Assembly: GCF_008124625.1 (NCBI RefSeq)
Contig: NZ_VNHM01000003.1
Location: forward strand, 163,606-227,605
DNA: 64,000 nucleotides
Direction: 5' to 3'
Source of the DNA: Desulfallas thermosapovorans DSM 6562
GTDB taxonomy: Bacteria > Bacillota > Desulfotomaculia > Desulfotomaculales > Desulfallaceae
The notes below the pieces were generated by a model. It worked only from the letters and a program-made list of their open reading frames with translations. It did not search any database and had not been told where the DNA came from. Each line of letters opens with the position of its first letter. The stretch's first letter is position 1. Shown piece by piece: positions 8,506-17,442 of the stretch. The translations under genes and the position numbers were made by a program.

Positions 8506-8703
8506 CGAATCAACCCCCTTGATCCAATTTCAGGCGCGGTGGCCTGATAACAGTCCCCGCATTGTCTATTTTAGGTTCAATGGCGCCCCCGGCACCAAAG
8601 CCTGCGCGACACATAAGCCCGTTTTAATAGCCGGGCTTGACTACCTGAACAAGCTCCATGAGCATATTCTACCATAGACCCCGCCAATAGCAGCACCTTA
8701 CTT

Positions 8704-9528
8704 TCATTCCATATTGAACAATTTTTTAGCGTTGGCGGTGGTAACCCGGGCCAGTTCCCCCGGCGGCATATCCCTTAACCGGGCAATATGCTCAGCTATG
8801 TATTTTACATAGGCCGGCTCATTGCGCCGCCCCCGGTAAGGCTCCGGGGCCAGGTAGGGGCAGTCGGTTTCTATGAGCAGCCGGTCTTGCGGCACCTTAA
8901 CGGCAATTTCCTTTAACTTGGGCGCTTTTTTAAAGGTTACCGGCCCGGCCAGGGAAATATAAAACCCCATCTCCATGGCCTGCCGGGCCCATTCCCAACT
9001 ACCGCTGAAACAGTGCATCACACCCCCGGCGGGGCTGATACCGTCGGCACGCAAAATATCCATCATATCCCCGAAGGCGTCCCGCACGTGAATAATCACC
9101 GGCATGACCAGTTCCCGCACCAGGGCCAGCTGCTCCCGGAAGATTTGGCGCTGCACCGGGCGCGGGGAAAGATCCCGGTAGTAATCCAGGCCCATTTCCC
9201 CCAGCGCCACCACCCGGGGATGGCGGGCCAAACCGGCCAGACGGTCCAGGTAATCCGGGGCCACATCTGCAGCATCATGGGGGTGCACCCCCACCGCCGC
9301 CACCACGCCGGGGCGGCTTTGGGCCATGGCCAGCGCCTGCTCCGAGGAATTTACGTCAAAGCCCACGCACAGCACCCGGGTGACCCTGGCCCCGGCCATG
9401 CGGCTGAACACCTGGTCCAGGTCGGCGTCAAATTGTTCATCGTACAGGTGGGTATGGGTATCAAACAGCTCACCGGTCACCGGTGTCCCGGCGGTTACCC
9501 GGTTTATTTGACCCGTTCCGGTATCCAT
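8704..9528 (-). CDS. tatD: TatD-family metal-dependent DNase
   Basis: 274 residues with the metal-binding FDTHTHLYDEQFD (HxH), GEMGLDYY, VIIHVRDAF, VMHCFSG and LIETDCPYL motifs of the TatD/YcfH amidohydrolase-fold nucleases. The B. subtilis relative is yabD in the same place. Its ATG directly abuts the metG stop codon (TAAATG) and its ribosome-binding site lies in the end of metG, so translation is probably coupled. A weak CCCG/CGGG hairpin follows at about 8618-8640. Confidence 0.95.
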   Translation of the reverse strand: MDTGTGQINRVTAGTPVTGELFDTHTHLYDEQFDADLDQVFSRMAGARVTRVLCVGFDVNSSEQALAMAQSRPGVVAAVGVHPHDAADVAPDYLDRLAGLARHPRVVALGEMGLDYYRDLSPRPVQRQIFREQLALVRELVMPVIIHVRDAFGDMMDILRADGISPAGGVMHCFSGSWEWARQAMEMGFYISLAGPVTFKKAPKLKEIAVKVPQDRLLIETDCPYLAPEPYRGRRNEPAYVKYIAEHIARLRDMPPGELARVTTANAKKLFNME

Positions 9529-11088
9529 TTATTCCTCCTCCCCCAGGGTGGCCGGGTCAATGCGCGGGAACAGCGGCTCACCCCGTTTTAACACGGTACC
9601 GCCCGGTAGCTTACCCCACACAAGGGATTCCCAGGTATGCAGTTGGGGTTTGTCTTCAATTCCCAACAGGGGCCAGGCCCGCCCGGGCAGTCCGGGCATA
9701 AAGGGTGACACCATCACCGTGGCAAAGCGCAATACCTCGGCTACGTTATAAAGCACGGTATTCAGCCGCTCCTGTTTCTCCGGGTCTTTGGCCAGCGCCC
9801 AGGGAGCAGTTTCCTCCAGGTATTTGTTGGCCCGACCCACCAGGCGCATTATGGCCGCCAGGGCATTGGAAATCTCCCGGCGTTCCATTAACTCCTCCAC
9901 CTCCGCCGGCGTTGTGCGAGCCAAATCCAACAGTTCCCCGTCCGGTCCTTCGGGGTCGGAGGGGGGCTTTAACTGCCCTTTGAAATACTTGTTGACCATG
10001 GCACAGGTACGGTTGAACAGGTTGCCGAAATCATTGGCCAGGTCAACATTGATACGGTGCACCAGGGCCTCCTCGGAATAAATGATATCAGCCCCCAGGG
10101 GCATTTCCCGGAGCAAGTAATAGCGTATGGCATCCACACCGTATTTATCGATTAATACCAGCGGGTCCACCACGTTGCCCTTGGATTTGCTCATTTTGCC
10201 GCTGTCCAATAGCACCCAGCCGTGTCCCACCACCTGCTTGGGCAGGGGTAAATCCAGGGCCATAAGGAGAATGGGCCAGATAATGGTATGAAAACGAACG
10301 ATATCTTTACCCACCAGGTGTATATCGGCGGGCCAGAACTGTTGGTACAAGGCATCGTTTTCCTCATCGTAACCCAAAGCCGAAATATAGTTGGTCAGCG
10401 CATCCACCCAGACGTATATAACGTGCTTTTCGTCAAAGGGCACGGGAATACCCCAGTCAAAGGTGGTACGGGAAACGCAAAGGTCCTCCAGACCGCTTTT
10501 GATAAAACTGACCATTTCATTGCGCCGGGAGGTGGGCTGGATAAAATCGGGATTGTCCTCGATATACTTGAGCAAGCGATCGGCATACTTGGACATTTTA
10601 AAGAAATAACTTTCCTCCTCCAACGGCTCCACCGGGCGACCACAGTCGGGGCAGTTGCCCTCCTCCAGGCGCGCCTCGGTCCACAGGGTTTCACAGGGTG
10701 TACAGTACCAACCCTTATAGTTGGCCTTATAAATATCACCCTGATCGTACAGTTTCTGGAAGAATTTCTGCACCACCCTTTTGTGCCTCTCTTCGGTGGT
10801 ACGAATAAAATCATCATTGCTGATGTTCAAACTGCTCCAAAGGTGCTTGAAACCGGCCACAATCTTATCCACATACTCCAGCGGCGTTTCACCCCGCTCC
10901 CGGGCCGAGCGCTCAATTTTCTGGCCGTGCTCGTCAGAGCCGGTCAAAAACCAAACCTCATGGCCGGTCAGTTTCTTAAACCTGGCCATGGCGTCGGCGG
11001 CTACAGTAGTATAGGCGTGCCCGATATGCAGGTTATCGCTGGGATAATAAATTGGCGTGGTTATATAAAAGGTTTTCTTTTTTTCCAT
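9529..11088 (-). CDS. metG: Methionyl-tRNA synthetase
   Basis: Charges tRNA-Met. The 519 residues show the HIGH motif (HIGHAYTT, about residue 20), a zinc knuckle with CxxC pairs (CTPC, CPDC) and KMSKSKG (near 300). It lacks the C-terminal EMAP-like tRNA-binding domain that makes many MetG proteins about 650 residues. The ATG at 11088 follows GGGAGGT by 7 bases; the 18 upstream codons of the open frame are not needed. Expression is probably controlled by the T-box leader at 11150-11450. Confidence 0.97.
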   Translation of the reverse strand: MEKKKTFYITTPIYYPSDNLHIGHAYTTVAADAMARFKKLTGHEVWFLTGSDEHGQKIERSARERGETPLEYVDKIVAGFKHLWSSLNISNDDFIRTTEERHKRVVQKFFQKLYDQGDIYKANYKGWYCTPCETLWTEARLEEGNCPDCGRPVEPLEEESYFFKMSKYADRLLKYIEDNPDFIQPTSRRNEMVSFIKSGLEDLCVSRTTFDWGIPVPFDEKHVIYVWVDALTNYISALGYDEENDALYQQFWPADIHLVGKDIVRFHTIIWPILLMALDLPLPKQVVGHGWVLLDSGKMSKSKGNVVDPLVLIDKYGVDAIRYYLLREMPLGADIIYSEEALVHRINVDLANDFGNLFNRTCAMVNKYFKGQLKPPSDPEGPDGELLDLARTTPAEVEELMERREISNALAAIMRLVGRANKYLEETAPWALAKDPEKQERLNTVLYNVAEVLRFATVMVSPFMPGLPGRAWPLLGIEDKPQLHTWESLVWGKLPGGTVLKRGEPLFPRIDPATLGEEE

Positions 11089-11149
11089 AATTATGACCTC
11101 CCTTAATGCTAATATTAAGCAGCAATAATTTTCCAGGCTCATGGCGCCA

Positions 11150-11450
11150 TAAATTAAATAACGCCCCCGGTTTACCCAGGGGCGAAAAATACTTTCCGCG
11201 TTACCACCCTTATTTTGCCTTCTATTGCTTAAAAAAGGCCTCGTTAAGGTACAGGGAACTCAACAACTAATTCCCGATACCCCAAGCCTGGTAACGGTGC
11301 TTAACCCGGTACGGCCTACTGAAAGCTTTCAGCCGACGGTTCCGGAGCCATGTTCAATACGTTTTCCCCGGTGGGCTCCCACCCTCCCCACTCGCTGGCC
11401 GGTTCTTCCGCATTTACTCCTCTCCATCATGACCTTTATCGACATAATGA
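11150..11450 (-). promoter_or_regulatory. T-box leader of metG
   Basis: The minus strand carries AAGGGTGGTAACGCGG (11211-11196), which matches the T-box core that pairs with the tRNA acceptor end. It is followed by a GC-rich terminator hairpin (11184-11162, CGCCCCTGG / CCGGGGGCG) with a TTATTTAATTT tail. A likely Stem I with GGAGAGGAGTA lies at about 11430-11415. A candidate specifier ATG in GAACATGG (11351-11349) agrees with methionine. Uncharged tRNA-Met would favour the antiterminator. Confidence 0.9.
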
Positions 11451-11536
11451 TTTTAAGGTAACCAGGTCTATCTTGTCAAGTTTTCCCTAAATCAATATTT
11501 TTTATACAAAAAAATCCATGTTTTTATAAAAAAATG

Positions 11537-11565
11537 TTGACTTTTACTGCCATCACTGGTACCAT
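11537..11565 (+). promoter_or_regulatory. Candidate sigma-A promoter of abrB-like gene
   Basis: TTGACT (11537-11542), 17-bp spacer, then TACCAT (11560-11565) preceded by TGG, giving an extended -10. A TATAAT at 11578 lacks a matching -35 at the right distance. Confidence 0.45.
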
Positions 11566-11631
11566 TTACTTGTGCTATATAATCAATTTATGTCGAATCG
11601 ATGCTTTCATTATCGAGGGGAGGGAAAGACA

Positions 11632-11898
11632 TTGAAATCTACTGGTATTGTAAGAAAGGTGGACGAGCTGGGCCGCGTGGTAATTCCCATCGAATTACGC
11701 CGCACTCTCGGCATTGATGAAAAGGATGCCCTGGAAATTTACGTTGATGCCGAAAAAATTATATTAAAGAAATATGAGCCCGCCTGCGTATTCTGCGGCA
11801 ATGCCGCCGATGTGCAGCACTACAAAGGCAAACTCGTCTGCCGGAATTGCGCCCTGGCCATGTTTGAAAATGTTAAAGAAGATGTTAAAGCCATGTAG
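11632..11898 (+). CDS. abrB: AbrB/SpoVT-family transition-state regulator
   Basis: 88 residues. The N-terminal swapped-hairpin AbrB domain reads STGIVRKVDELGRVVIPIELRR. The C-terminal part contains two CxxC pairs (CVFC and CRNC) that look like a zinc ribbon, seen in many clostridial AbrB proteins. The TTG at 11632 follows GGGAGGG and begins the homology. In B. subtilis abrB lies in this place, between yabC and metS, on the opposite strand from its neighbours, as here. It probably represses post-exponential genes in growing cells. Confidence 0.92.
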   Translation: MKSTGIVRKVDELGRVVIPIELRRTLGIDEKDALEIYVDAEKIILKKYEPACVFCGNAADVQHYKGKLVCRNCALAMFENVKEDVKAM

Positions 11899-11924
11899 TA
11901 GTATACATAGTTACTGGGCAATTC

Positions 11925-12779
11925 CTATTTGGAACCGCTTACTTGATTGTACAATTCCCGCCGGGGAATACTCCTCAGGCGGGCAACTATTTTTATAGCC
12001 TTGGTGGGCGGTACCCCTTCTTCCTGCAGTAAACGGACGTACTCTTCCGGCGTCAAATTGCCATCCACGGTGTTTGTCCCATCACCTTCAGCCGGGCGGC
12101 CCTCAATCACCAGCACAAATTCTCCCCGGGGCGGCTCGCCGGTGAATTGCTCCCGCAACTGCGCCAGTGTACCGCGCCGCACATCTTCATGCAGCTTGGT
12201 CAACTCCCGGGCCGCGCAAGCCCGCCGGTCACCCATGGCATCCACCAATTCACCCAGTGTCTTTGGCAACCGGTGGGGAGACTCATATAAAACAACCGTC
12301 CTTGTTTCCCGGGCCAGTTCCGCCAACCGCCGGCGGCGCTCTTTGTTCTTGGCGGGTAAAAAACCTTCAAAGACGAACCTGTCCAGGGGCAGGCCGGACA
12401 CGGTCAGTGCAGTAAGCAAAGCACTGGGACCGGGCAGTGACGTCACCGGAATACCCCTTTCCAGGGCCCCTTGCACCAATTCCGCACCCGGGTCGGAAAT
12501 ACCCGGCGTACCGGCGTCGCTGACCAGAGCCACGTTTTTCCCCAGCAGGAGCTGTTCTATAATATACCTGCCCTTGGCCTGCCGGTTATGCTCGTGATAA
12601 CTGGTCAGGGCGGTGTGAATGTCATAATGACTGAATAATTTACGGGTATGGCGGGTATCTTCAGCCGCCACCAGATCAACTTCCCCCAGTACCCTGATGA
12701 CCCGCAATGTGATATCCTCCAGGTTACCTATGGGTGTGGCGCACAGATACAGAGTACCACATGTTTCACCTGATCGCAT
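11925..12779 (-). CDS. rsmI: 16S rRNA (cytidine1402-2'-O)-methyltransferase
   Basis: RsmI 2'-O-methylates C1402 of 16S rRNA. The 284 residues open with GTLYLCATPIGNLEDITLR, the family signature of the tetrapyrrole-methylase fold. SDAGTPGISDPG, the LPGPSAL segment and VLYESPHRLPKTL follow. It lies 6 bp downstream of yabA, as in the B. subtilis order (yabC region). Confidence 0.97.
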   Translation of the reverse strand: MRSGETCGTLYLCATPIGNLEDITLRVIRVLGEVDLVAAEDTRHTRKLFSHYDIHTALTSYHEHNRQAKGRYIIEQLLLGKNVALVSDAGTPGISDPGAELVQGALERGIPVTSLPGPSALLTALTVSGLPLDRFVFEGFLPAKNKERRRRLAELARETRTVVLYESPHRLPKTLGELVDAMGDRRACAARELTKLHEDVRRGTLAQLREQFTGEPPRGEFVLVIEGRPAEGDGTNTVDGNLTPEEYVRLLQEEGVPPTKAIKIVARLRSIPRRELYNQVSGSK

Positions 12780-12785
12780 TAAACA

Positions 12786-13106
12786 TCACCCCTGCTTGCG
12801 GCGTAAAAAAGCGGCGCAAAATAGACACTCGCCTTCCCGTAACTGGCCAAAATAAATGTTACATATATGAAACCCCTGGTTGTACAAATTAACCAAATTT
12901 TGCCGCCCCGTAACCCGTTTTGGCGAGCAGCCGGAACCCGTGTCATTATCCTCGTGCATTTCATACATCAGAATTAGTTGCTGCCGGAGCTTTGCATTTT
13001 CTGTTTCGAGCACCTCGACAACATTTTTCATGTTTTTGATTTCGGATAACAGCTCTTGAACCCTGCCCTCCAGCGCCTTCATTTTTAACGTTAGGGGATT
13101 CACCAT
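12786..13106 (-). CDS. yabA: Replication initiation-control protein YabA
   Basis: YabA binds DnaA and DnaN and restrains replication initiation in Firmicutes. The 106 residues have the N-terminal leucine-rich coiled coil (KMKALEGRVQELLSEI ... ENAKLRQQL) that forms the tetramer, and a C-terminal zinc domain with HICN and CLFC. The ATG at 13106 follows GGAAGGTG. Its first 146 bp overlap the end of ricT in a different frame, which is unusually long. Confidence 0.93.
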   Translation of the reverse strand: MVNPLTLKMKALEGRVQELLSEIKNMKNVVEVLETENAKLRQQLILMYEMHEDNDTGSGCSPKRVTGRQNLVNLYNQGFHICNIYFGQLREGECLFCAAFLRRKQG

Positions 13107-13923
13107 GATCACCTTCCACGGATTCCAGTTCAATTATGCTGCAGGGATATTCCTTAATCAGTTTACTTTCCCGCAGCTCAACATTTACAGTCTGCTTGAA
13201 AATATTTATACTACTCACCTTACCTTCGCCATCCGGAGTGGTTACCCGCCTGCCGATCTCCGGATAACCTTCTTTGGCCTGCTCGTAAACTTCGTTCTCA
13301 AACTTCAGGCAGCACATTAAACGGCCACAAATACCTGAAATTTTAGTAGGATTCAAGGAAAGATTTTGTTCCTTGGCCATGCGAATGGATACCGTGGCAA
13401 AATCAGCCAGCCAGGTGGCACAGCATAACTCTCTGCCGCAACAGCCAAGTCCCCCCATCATTTTAGCTTCATCCCGGACACCAATCTGGCGCAGTTCTAT
13501 ACGGGTTCGGAACACCGCAGCCAGGTCCTTGACCAGTTCCCGAAAATCTATCCGTCCATCGGCGGTAAAGTAAAAGATAATTTTATTACCGTCAAAGGTT
13601 TGTTCCACATCCACCAGTTTCATGGGCAGGCCATGGTCGGCAATTTTAGCCAGGCATATTTCCATGGCCTTAATTTCCTTCTCCCGGTTGGCCCGCAGCT
13701 GTTCCAGGTCATCCTCGCCGGCCAGGCGCAGCACCATTTTAAGTGCTCCCACCACTTCTTCCTCGGGCACCTGGCGGGGTTCAATCACCACGATTCCGTA
13801 TTCAATACCCCTGGACGTTTCCACAATAACCCCATCGTTTAAGGACAACTTTAATTCTCCGGGATCAAAGTAATATATTTTACCTGCCGGTTTAAAACGT
13901 ATTCCCACTACAGTATACGACAA
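12961..13923 (-). CDS. ricT: RicT/YaaT, PSP1-domain protein
   Basis: RicT (YaaT) is part of the RicA-RicF-RicT complex that carries 4Fe-4S clusters and, in B. subtilis, aids RNase Y-dependent mRNA maturation and the phosphorelay. The PSP1 core runs to about residue 270 and has the cysteine-rich GLGCCGRELCCATW and GICGRLMCCLKFE motifs. The last ~48 residues are polar and low-complexity and are encoded inside the yabA start region; they look like an extension caused by loss of an earlier stop. It lies 6 bp downstream of holB. Confidence 0.95.
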   Translation of the reverse strand: MSYTVVGIRFKPAGKIYYFDPGELKLSLNDGVIVETSRGIEYGIVVIEPRQVPEEEVVGALKMVLRLAGEDDLEQLRANREKEIKAMEICLAKIADHGLPMKLVDVEQTFDGNKIIFYFTADGRIDFRELVKDLAAVFRTRIELRQIGVRDEAKMMGGLGCCGRELCCATWLADFATVSIRMAKEQNLSLNPTKISGICGRLMCCLKFENEVYEQAKEGYPEIGRRVTTPDGEGKVSSINIFKQTVNVELRESKLIKEYPCSIIELESVEGDHGESPNVKNEGAGGQGSRAVIRNQKHEKCCRGARNRKCKAPAATNSDV

Positions 13924-13929
13924 AATCCA

Positions 13930-14922
13930 CTACCCCCGATCATCATCTCCCAGGCCGGTAATTTTGAATAACAATGAGTCCAGCACCAGGCGCTGGTTAA
14001 CATTGCCCGCCAGGCGGGCCGACGATTTTTCCGCCGTTATCAGTATGTCCATAACCCGCGGCCTGGCATAAGCACCGGCCAATTCGATAATATATGAAAT
14101 CCGGTCCACGTTAATGATAAGCTCGGTGGAGCCGGTTATTTGCCAGATTAATACATCTCGAAAAAAAAGAATCACGTAATCTATAAAATCCGCCAGGCCC
14201 TCCCGCTCCGCCAGTTCATCCACCGGCAAAAATACACTGCCCGGCCTTTCCCGGACTATATGCATCAGCAGGTCCAGCATGGCATTGCGCTTGTCCAGCC
14301 CGTCCAGCAGCGCCAGCGCCCGGCCCGGACATCCCCCGGACAGCGCCGCCGCTACAGAGGCACTGTCACTGTCACGACCCGCACCGGCATTAGCCAGCAC
14401 CTGCAGAACCTGCTCCCGGGGCAAGGGGCTGAAACGGTACTGCTGGCAGCGGGAGAGCACTGTGGGCAGCATCCTTGCAGAGTCATCGGTCACCAGTATA
14501 AACACTATCCCCGGCGGGGGTTCTTCCAGTATTTTTAAAAAACAGTTGGCTGCCGCCAAAGTCATCTTCTCGGCCTGTTCCATCAAAAAAACCTGCCTGG
14601 CCGCGCCATAGGCGGTAAAGGAAGCGCCACCCTGCAAGGCCCGCAGCTGGTTTATTTTTATCGTAGCCCCTTCCGGACGGATAACGTGTAAATCGGGATG
14701 CACACCTTGCTCCGAGCGGATACAATCGTCACATTGCCCGCAGGCATCCCCCCCGCCACGGCGACACAATAACGCCCGGGCAAAGGCTAGCCCGGCGGTT
14801 TTCTTACCAATTCCCGCCGGCCCGCCAAAAAGATAGGCATGATTCACCAGTCCCTTAACCAGGGCACTCCTCAAGCGCTTTTTGATCTGTTCGTGGCCCA
14901 CCACGTCCCGCAGCACCGGCAT
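13930..14922 (-). CDS. holB: DNA polymerase III delta' subunit
   Basis: Clamp-loader subunit. 330 residues with the P-loop LFGGPAGIGKKTAG, a four-cysteine zinc module (CRRGGG..CGQCDDC), the SRC motif (LSRCQQYRF) and FLKILEEPPPG. The ATG at 14922 has GGGAGGT 6 bases upstream; the frame extends five codons further without a better site. The tmk-holB-ricT-yabA order matches B. subtilis. Confidence 0.96.
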   Translation of the reverse strand: MPVLRDVVGHEQIKKRLRSALVKGLVNHAYLFGGPAGIGKKTAGLAFARALLCRRGGGDACGQCDDCIRSEQGVHPDLHVIRPEGATIKINQLRALQGGASFTAYGAARQVFLMEQAEKMTLAAANCFLKILEEPPPGIVFILVTDDSARMLPTVLSRCQQYRFSPLPREQVLQVLANAGAGRDSDSASVAAALSGGCPGRALALLDGLDKRNAMLDLLMHIVRERPGSVFLPVDELAEREGLADFIDYVILFFRDVLIWQITGSTELIINVDRISYIIELAGAYARPRVMDILITAEKSSARLAGNVNQRLVLDSLLFKITGLGDDDRG

Positions 14923-14971
14923 CAGGTTACCTCCCAAACAAAACTATCCATGGGTACGTATATTGAAAAGC

Positions 14972-15589
14972 TTATAAATCATTAAGTGCCTCTAAAATCT
15001 GCCGGTGCACATCATGCACCGGCTGGTCAGCCTGTATGATCCGAAAAACGTTGGGCCATATAGCGGCCTGTTCCAGGTAGCCCTCCCGCACCCGCTGGAA
15101 AAAGGCTAACTTCTCACCCTCCAGCCGGTCCGGCGAACGCTGTCCCAGCACCCGGCGCCTGCCTTCAGCCACTGCCAGGTCCAAAAGCACCACTGCGTCC
15201 GGCACAAGGCCGCCAGTGGCCAAATCATTTAATTGCCGCAGCAGCGCCATATCCATACCCCGACCCCACCCCTGGTAAGCCAGGGTGGAATATACAAACC
15301 GGTCGCAAAGCACCGTTACTCCCCGTTCCAAAGCAGGTACTATTTTTTCAATAACATGCTGGGCCCGGTCCGCCGCATATAAAAAGGCCTCGGTACGGGG
15401 GGTTATATCATGACATGCCGGGTCTAAAAGTAGCCCCCTTAGCCTGGCCCCGACCCGGGTACCGCCGGGTTCCCGGGTACACAGTACCGGCAGGCCCCGG
15501 TTCTCCAAGAATTCGGCCAGCAGTTTCATCTGGGTGGTTTTACCGGCCCCGTCAATACCCTCGAATACTAAAAATTTACCTGCCAGCAA
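14972..15589 (-). CDS. tmk: Thymidylate kinase
   Basis: Phosphorylates dTMP to dTDP. 205 residues with the P-loop FEGIDGAGKTTQ, the dTMP-binding REPGGT, and DRFVYSTLAYQGWGRG. Length is normal. It lies between the amino acid decarboxylase and holB as in B. subtilis (yaaO-tmk-yaaQ-yaaR-holB), but yaaQ and yaaR are missing here. Confidence 0.97.
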   Translation of the reverse strand: MLAGKFLVFEGIDGAGKTTQMKLLAEFLENRGLPVLCTREPGGTRVGARLRGLLLDPACHDITPRTEAFLYAADRAQHVIEKIVPALERGVTVLCDRFVYSTLAYQGWGRGMDMALLRQLNDLATGGLVPDAVVLLDLAVAEGRRRVLGQRSPDRLEGEKLAFFQRVREGYLEQAAIWPNVFRIIQADQPVHDVHRQILEALNDL

Positions 15590-15643
15590 TTGGCTTAACT
15601 CCCCTTACAAAGATACGGCCACCCTTTTCGTATACCCGTGGGT

Positions 15644-17125
15644 CTATAAATTCACCACCCGGACCGTGGACAGCCCGGGATCGGCAGCGCCCTGAATGTG
15701 TATACCCGCGGCCCGCACCTGTATCAAGTATTCTATAACCTCGGAGGTGATTTCCTCCCCGGGATAAATTACCGCTATGCCGGGGGGATAAACTGCAATT
15801 ATTTCCGCGGCCACCAAACCCCTGGCATCCTCCAGGGCCACCTTTTTTTGCCCCGCCAGCCAGGCCCGGCGTGGCGTCATCACTTGCGGCGGCATTGGAG
15901 GCCCCACCGGCGGCGGCCCCTGGCTGTGCCGGTTAGCGCTGCCGGACTCGGCTGCCGCCCACCGGCTGGTTTCCGCCAAAGCACCGCACAGCGCCTGCAC
16001 GCCCGCCCGGTCCGTGCCCAGGGACAATACCGCCACCACATTTAAGCTATCCGCCATTTCCACATATATACCATGTTTATCAGCCAGCCTCCGGGCCACC
16101 ACATACCCGCTGACCCCCAGCCCCCGCACCGAAACCACCAGGCGGGTGGGGTCATAACCCACAGCACCGGGCCCGTTTAGATGCTCCTGGCCCAGCACGG
16201 CCAGGCCCGGTATCTGATTTATTTTACCCGCAGTCTCGGCGGCCAGGGCCAGTAATTCATCCAATAAAGCCCGCCCCTTTAAGGCCAACTGCCGTCGTGC
16301 CGCATCCAGTGAGGCCATTAAAATATAAGAGGGGCTGCTGGTTTGCAGCAAGCGCAGTGCCCTGGCCACCCGGCCCCGTTCGATCAACTCCGTGCCCAGG
16401 TGCAGCCAGGAGGCCTGGGTCAGCGCACCTCCTGTTTTATGAACACTCTGTACCACGGCATCGGCCCCCAGGGACAATGCATCGGCCGGCAACCCGGGAT
16501 GCATGCGCAGGTGTGTGCCATGGGCTTCATCCACCAGCAGGGGCACCCCGTATCGCCGGCACACCTTGTCCAAACCGGCCAGGTTACCCACCACTCCGTA
16601 ATAGCACGGGTGCACAGCCAGCACGGCCCCTGCGCCGGGATTTTGCCCCAGGGCGACCTCCAGCTTGTCCGGCGTAAAGCCGGCCGCAAAGCCAAATCCG
16701 GGTACAATACAGGGTTCTATAAACACCGGGCGGGCCCCGCTGACCACCAGCCCGCCCAGCACCGACCGGTGCACGTTGCGCGGCAGCACCAGCACCCTTT
16801 CCTCGCTGCAGGTGGCGGCAATCAGAGCCTGTATTCCCACTGTGGTGCCGTTCACTAAAAAAAAGGTACACCGGGCACCGTACAGTTCCGCTGCACTTCG
16901 CTGAGCCGCGGCAATCACCCCTGCAGGGTTGTGCAAATCATCCAATTCCGCCAGCTCTGTGACATCCCAGGCAGGCAGGTTAGCCCGGCGCATTGCCGCG
17001 GGTAACCCCGGGCCGCCGCCGTGACCCGGCACATGTAAACGCACGGGTTTTTGGGCACTATATTTTTGTAAGGCAGCCAGCAAGGGTACATGTTCATAAT
17101 TATTGGGCAAAAACTTCACCTGCAA
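15644..17125 (-). CDS. Orn/Lys/Arg decarboxylase, short (YaaO) type
   Basis: A PLP-dependent fold-type I decarboxylase of 493 residues. It has VRLHVPGHGGGPGLP at the start, LLVDEAHGTHL (Asp that pairs with the PLP ring nitrogen) and the PLP-binding Lys in VVQSVHKTGGALTQ. A C-terminal wing-less domain ends in YPPGIAVIYPGE. It lacks the N-terminal wing domain of the large enterobacterial enzymes. B. subtilis yaaO (and speA) are the relatives; the substrate (Lys, Arg or Orn) cannot be decided from sequence alone. Confidence 0.93.
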   Translation of the reverse strand: MQVKFLPNNYEHVPLLAALQKYSAQKPVRLHVPGHGGGPGLPAAMRRANLPAWDVTELAELDDLHNPAGVIAAAQRSAAELYGARCTFFLVNGTTVGIQALIAATCSEERVLVLPRNVHRSVLGGLVVSGARPVFIEPCIVPGFGFAAGFTPDKLEVALGQNPGAGAVLAVHPCYYGVVGNLAGLDKVCRRYGVPLLVDEAHGTHLRMHPGLPADALSLGADAVVQSVHKTGGALTQASWLHLGTELIERGRVARALRLLQTSSPSYILMASLDAARRQLALKGRALLDELLALAAETAGKINQIPGLAVLGQEHLNGPGAVGYDPTRLVVSVRGLGVSGYVVARRLADKHGIYVEMADSLNVVAVLSLGTDRAGVQALCGALAETSRWAAAESGSANRHSQGPPPVGPPMPPQVMTPRRAWLAGQKKVALEDARGLVAAEIIAVYPPGIAVIYPGEEITSEVIEYLIQVRAAGIHIQGAADPGLSTVRVVNL

Positions 17126-17256
17126 AAATTTTTTTACTAACGTTTAATTTTATCATACTGTCAATTAACAAACCAGAAGCTGACGGATTTTAATCCTCAA
17201 TTACATTTCATTCTCATCATAAAGATACTTGCTGCGGTCAAAATAAAATTAAAGAA

Positions 17257-17412
17257 GCTGTTCGAAAAGACCGCGCGGGATTCACTTTCGCAATCTCTAT
17301 ATTGGCCGGCCTTTGCGGTGCCCGCGTAGGTGCCGGGTGCTCCCGGGGTTGAAAGAGCAAAAATCTTTCAACCCCGGGAGCACCCGGCACCAAAGGATAT
17401 TTTCGAACAGGC
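17257..17412. repeat. MITE-like element with terminal inverted repeats and nested hairpin
   Basis: The ends GCTGTTCGAAAA (17257-17268) and TTTTCGAACAGGC (17400-17412) are inverted repeats, and complementarity continues outward into AGA/TTAAAG with small gaps. Inside are a segment CGCGCGGGA...ATTGGCCGGC that recurs in diverged form at 26310-26380, and a perfect 27-bp-arm hairpin (17329-17355 with 17365-17391). No protein is encoded. This fits a miniature inverted-repeat element of about 156 bp. Confidence 0.6.
17329..17391. repeat. Long inverted-repeat hairpin, GGTGCCGGGTGC family, copy 2
   Basis: Arms 17329-17355 and 17365-17391 are perfectly complementary with a 9-base A-rich loop. It shares outer bases and the TTGAAAG core with copy 1 at 1458-1520. 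Between these shared parts the arm sequence differs (TCCCGGGG here, CTAACAGG there), yet pairing is kept in both. Confidence 0.8.
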
Positions 17413-17442
17413 TCTTAAAGAAATGAAAGGAGCGTGCAGGTA

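Noticed and set aside
8506..8703. Possible cobalamin riboswitch before cobO
   Set aside because: The 200-bp region lacks the conserved B12-box and core motifs; only a weak tatD-side hairpin is visible.
11225..11461. Open frame of 78 codons on the plus strand
   Set aside because: It is the complement of the metG T-box leader and has no protein character.
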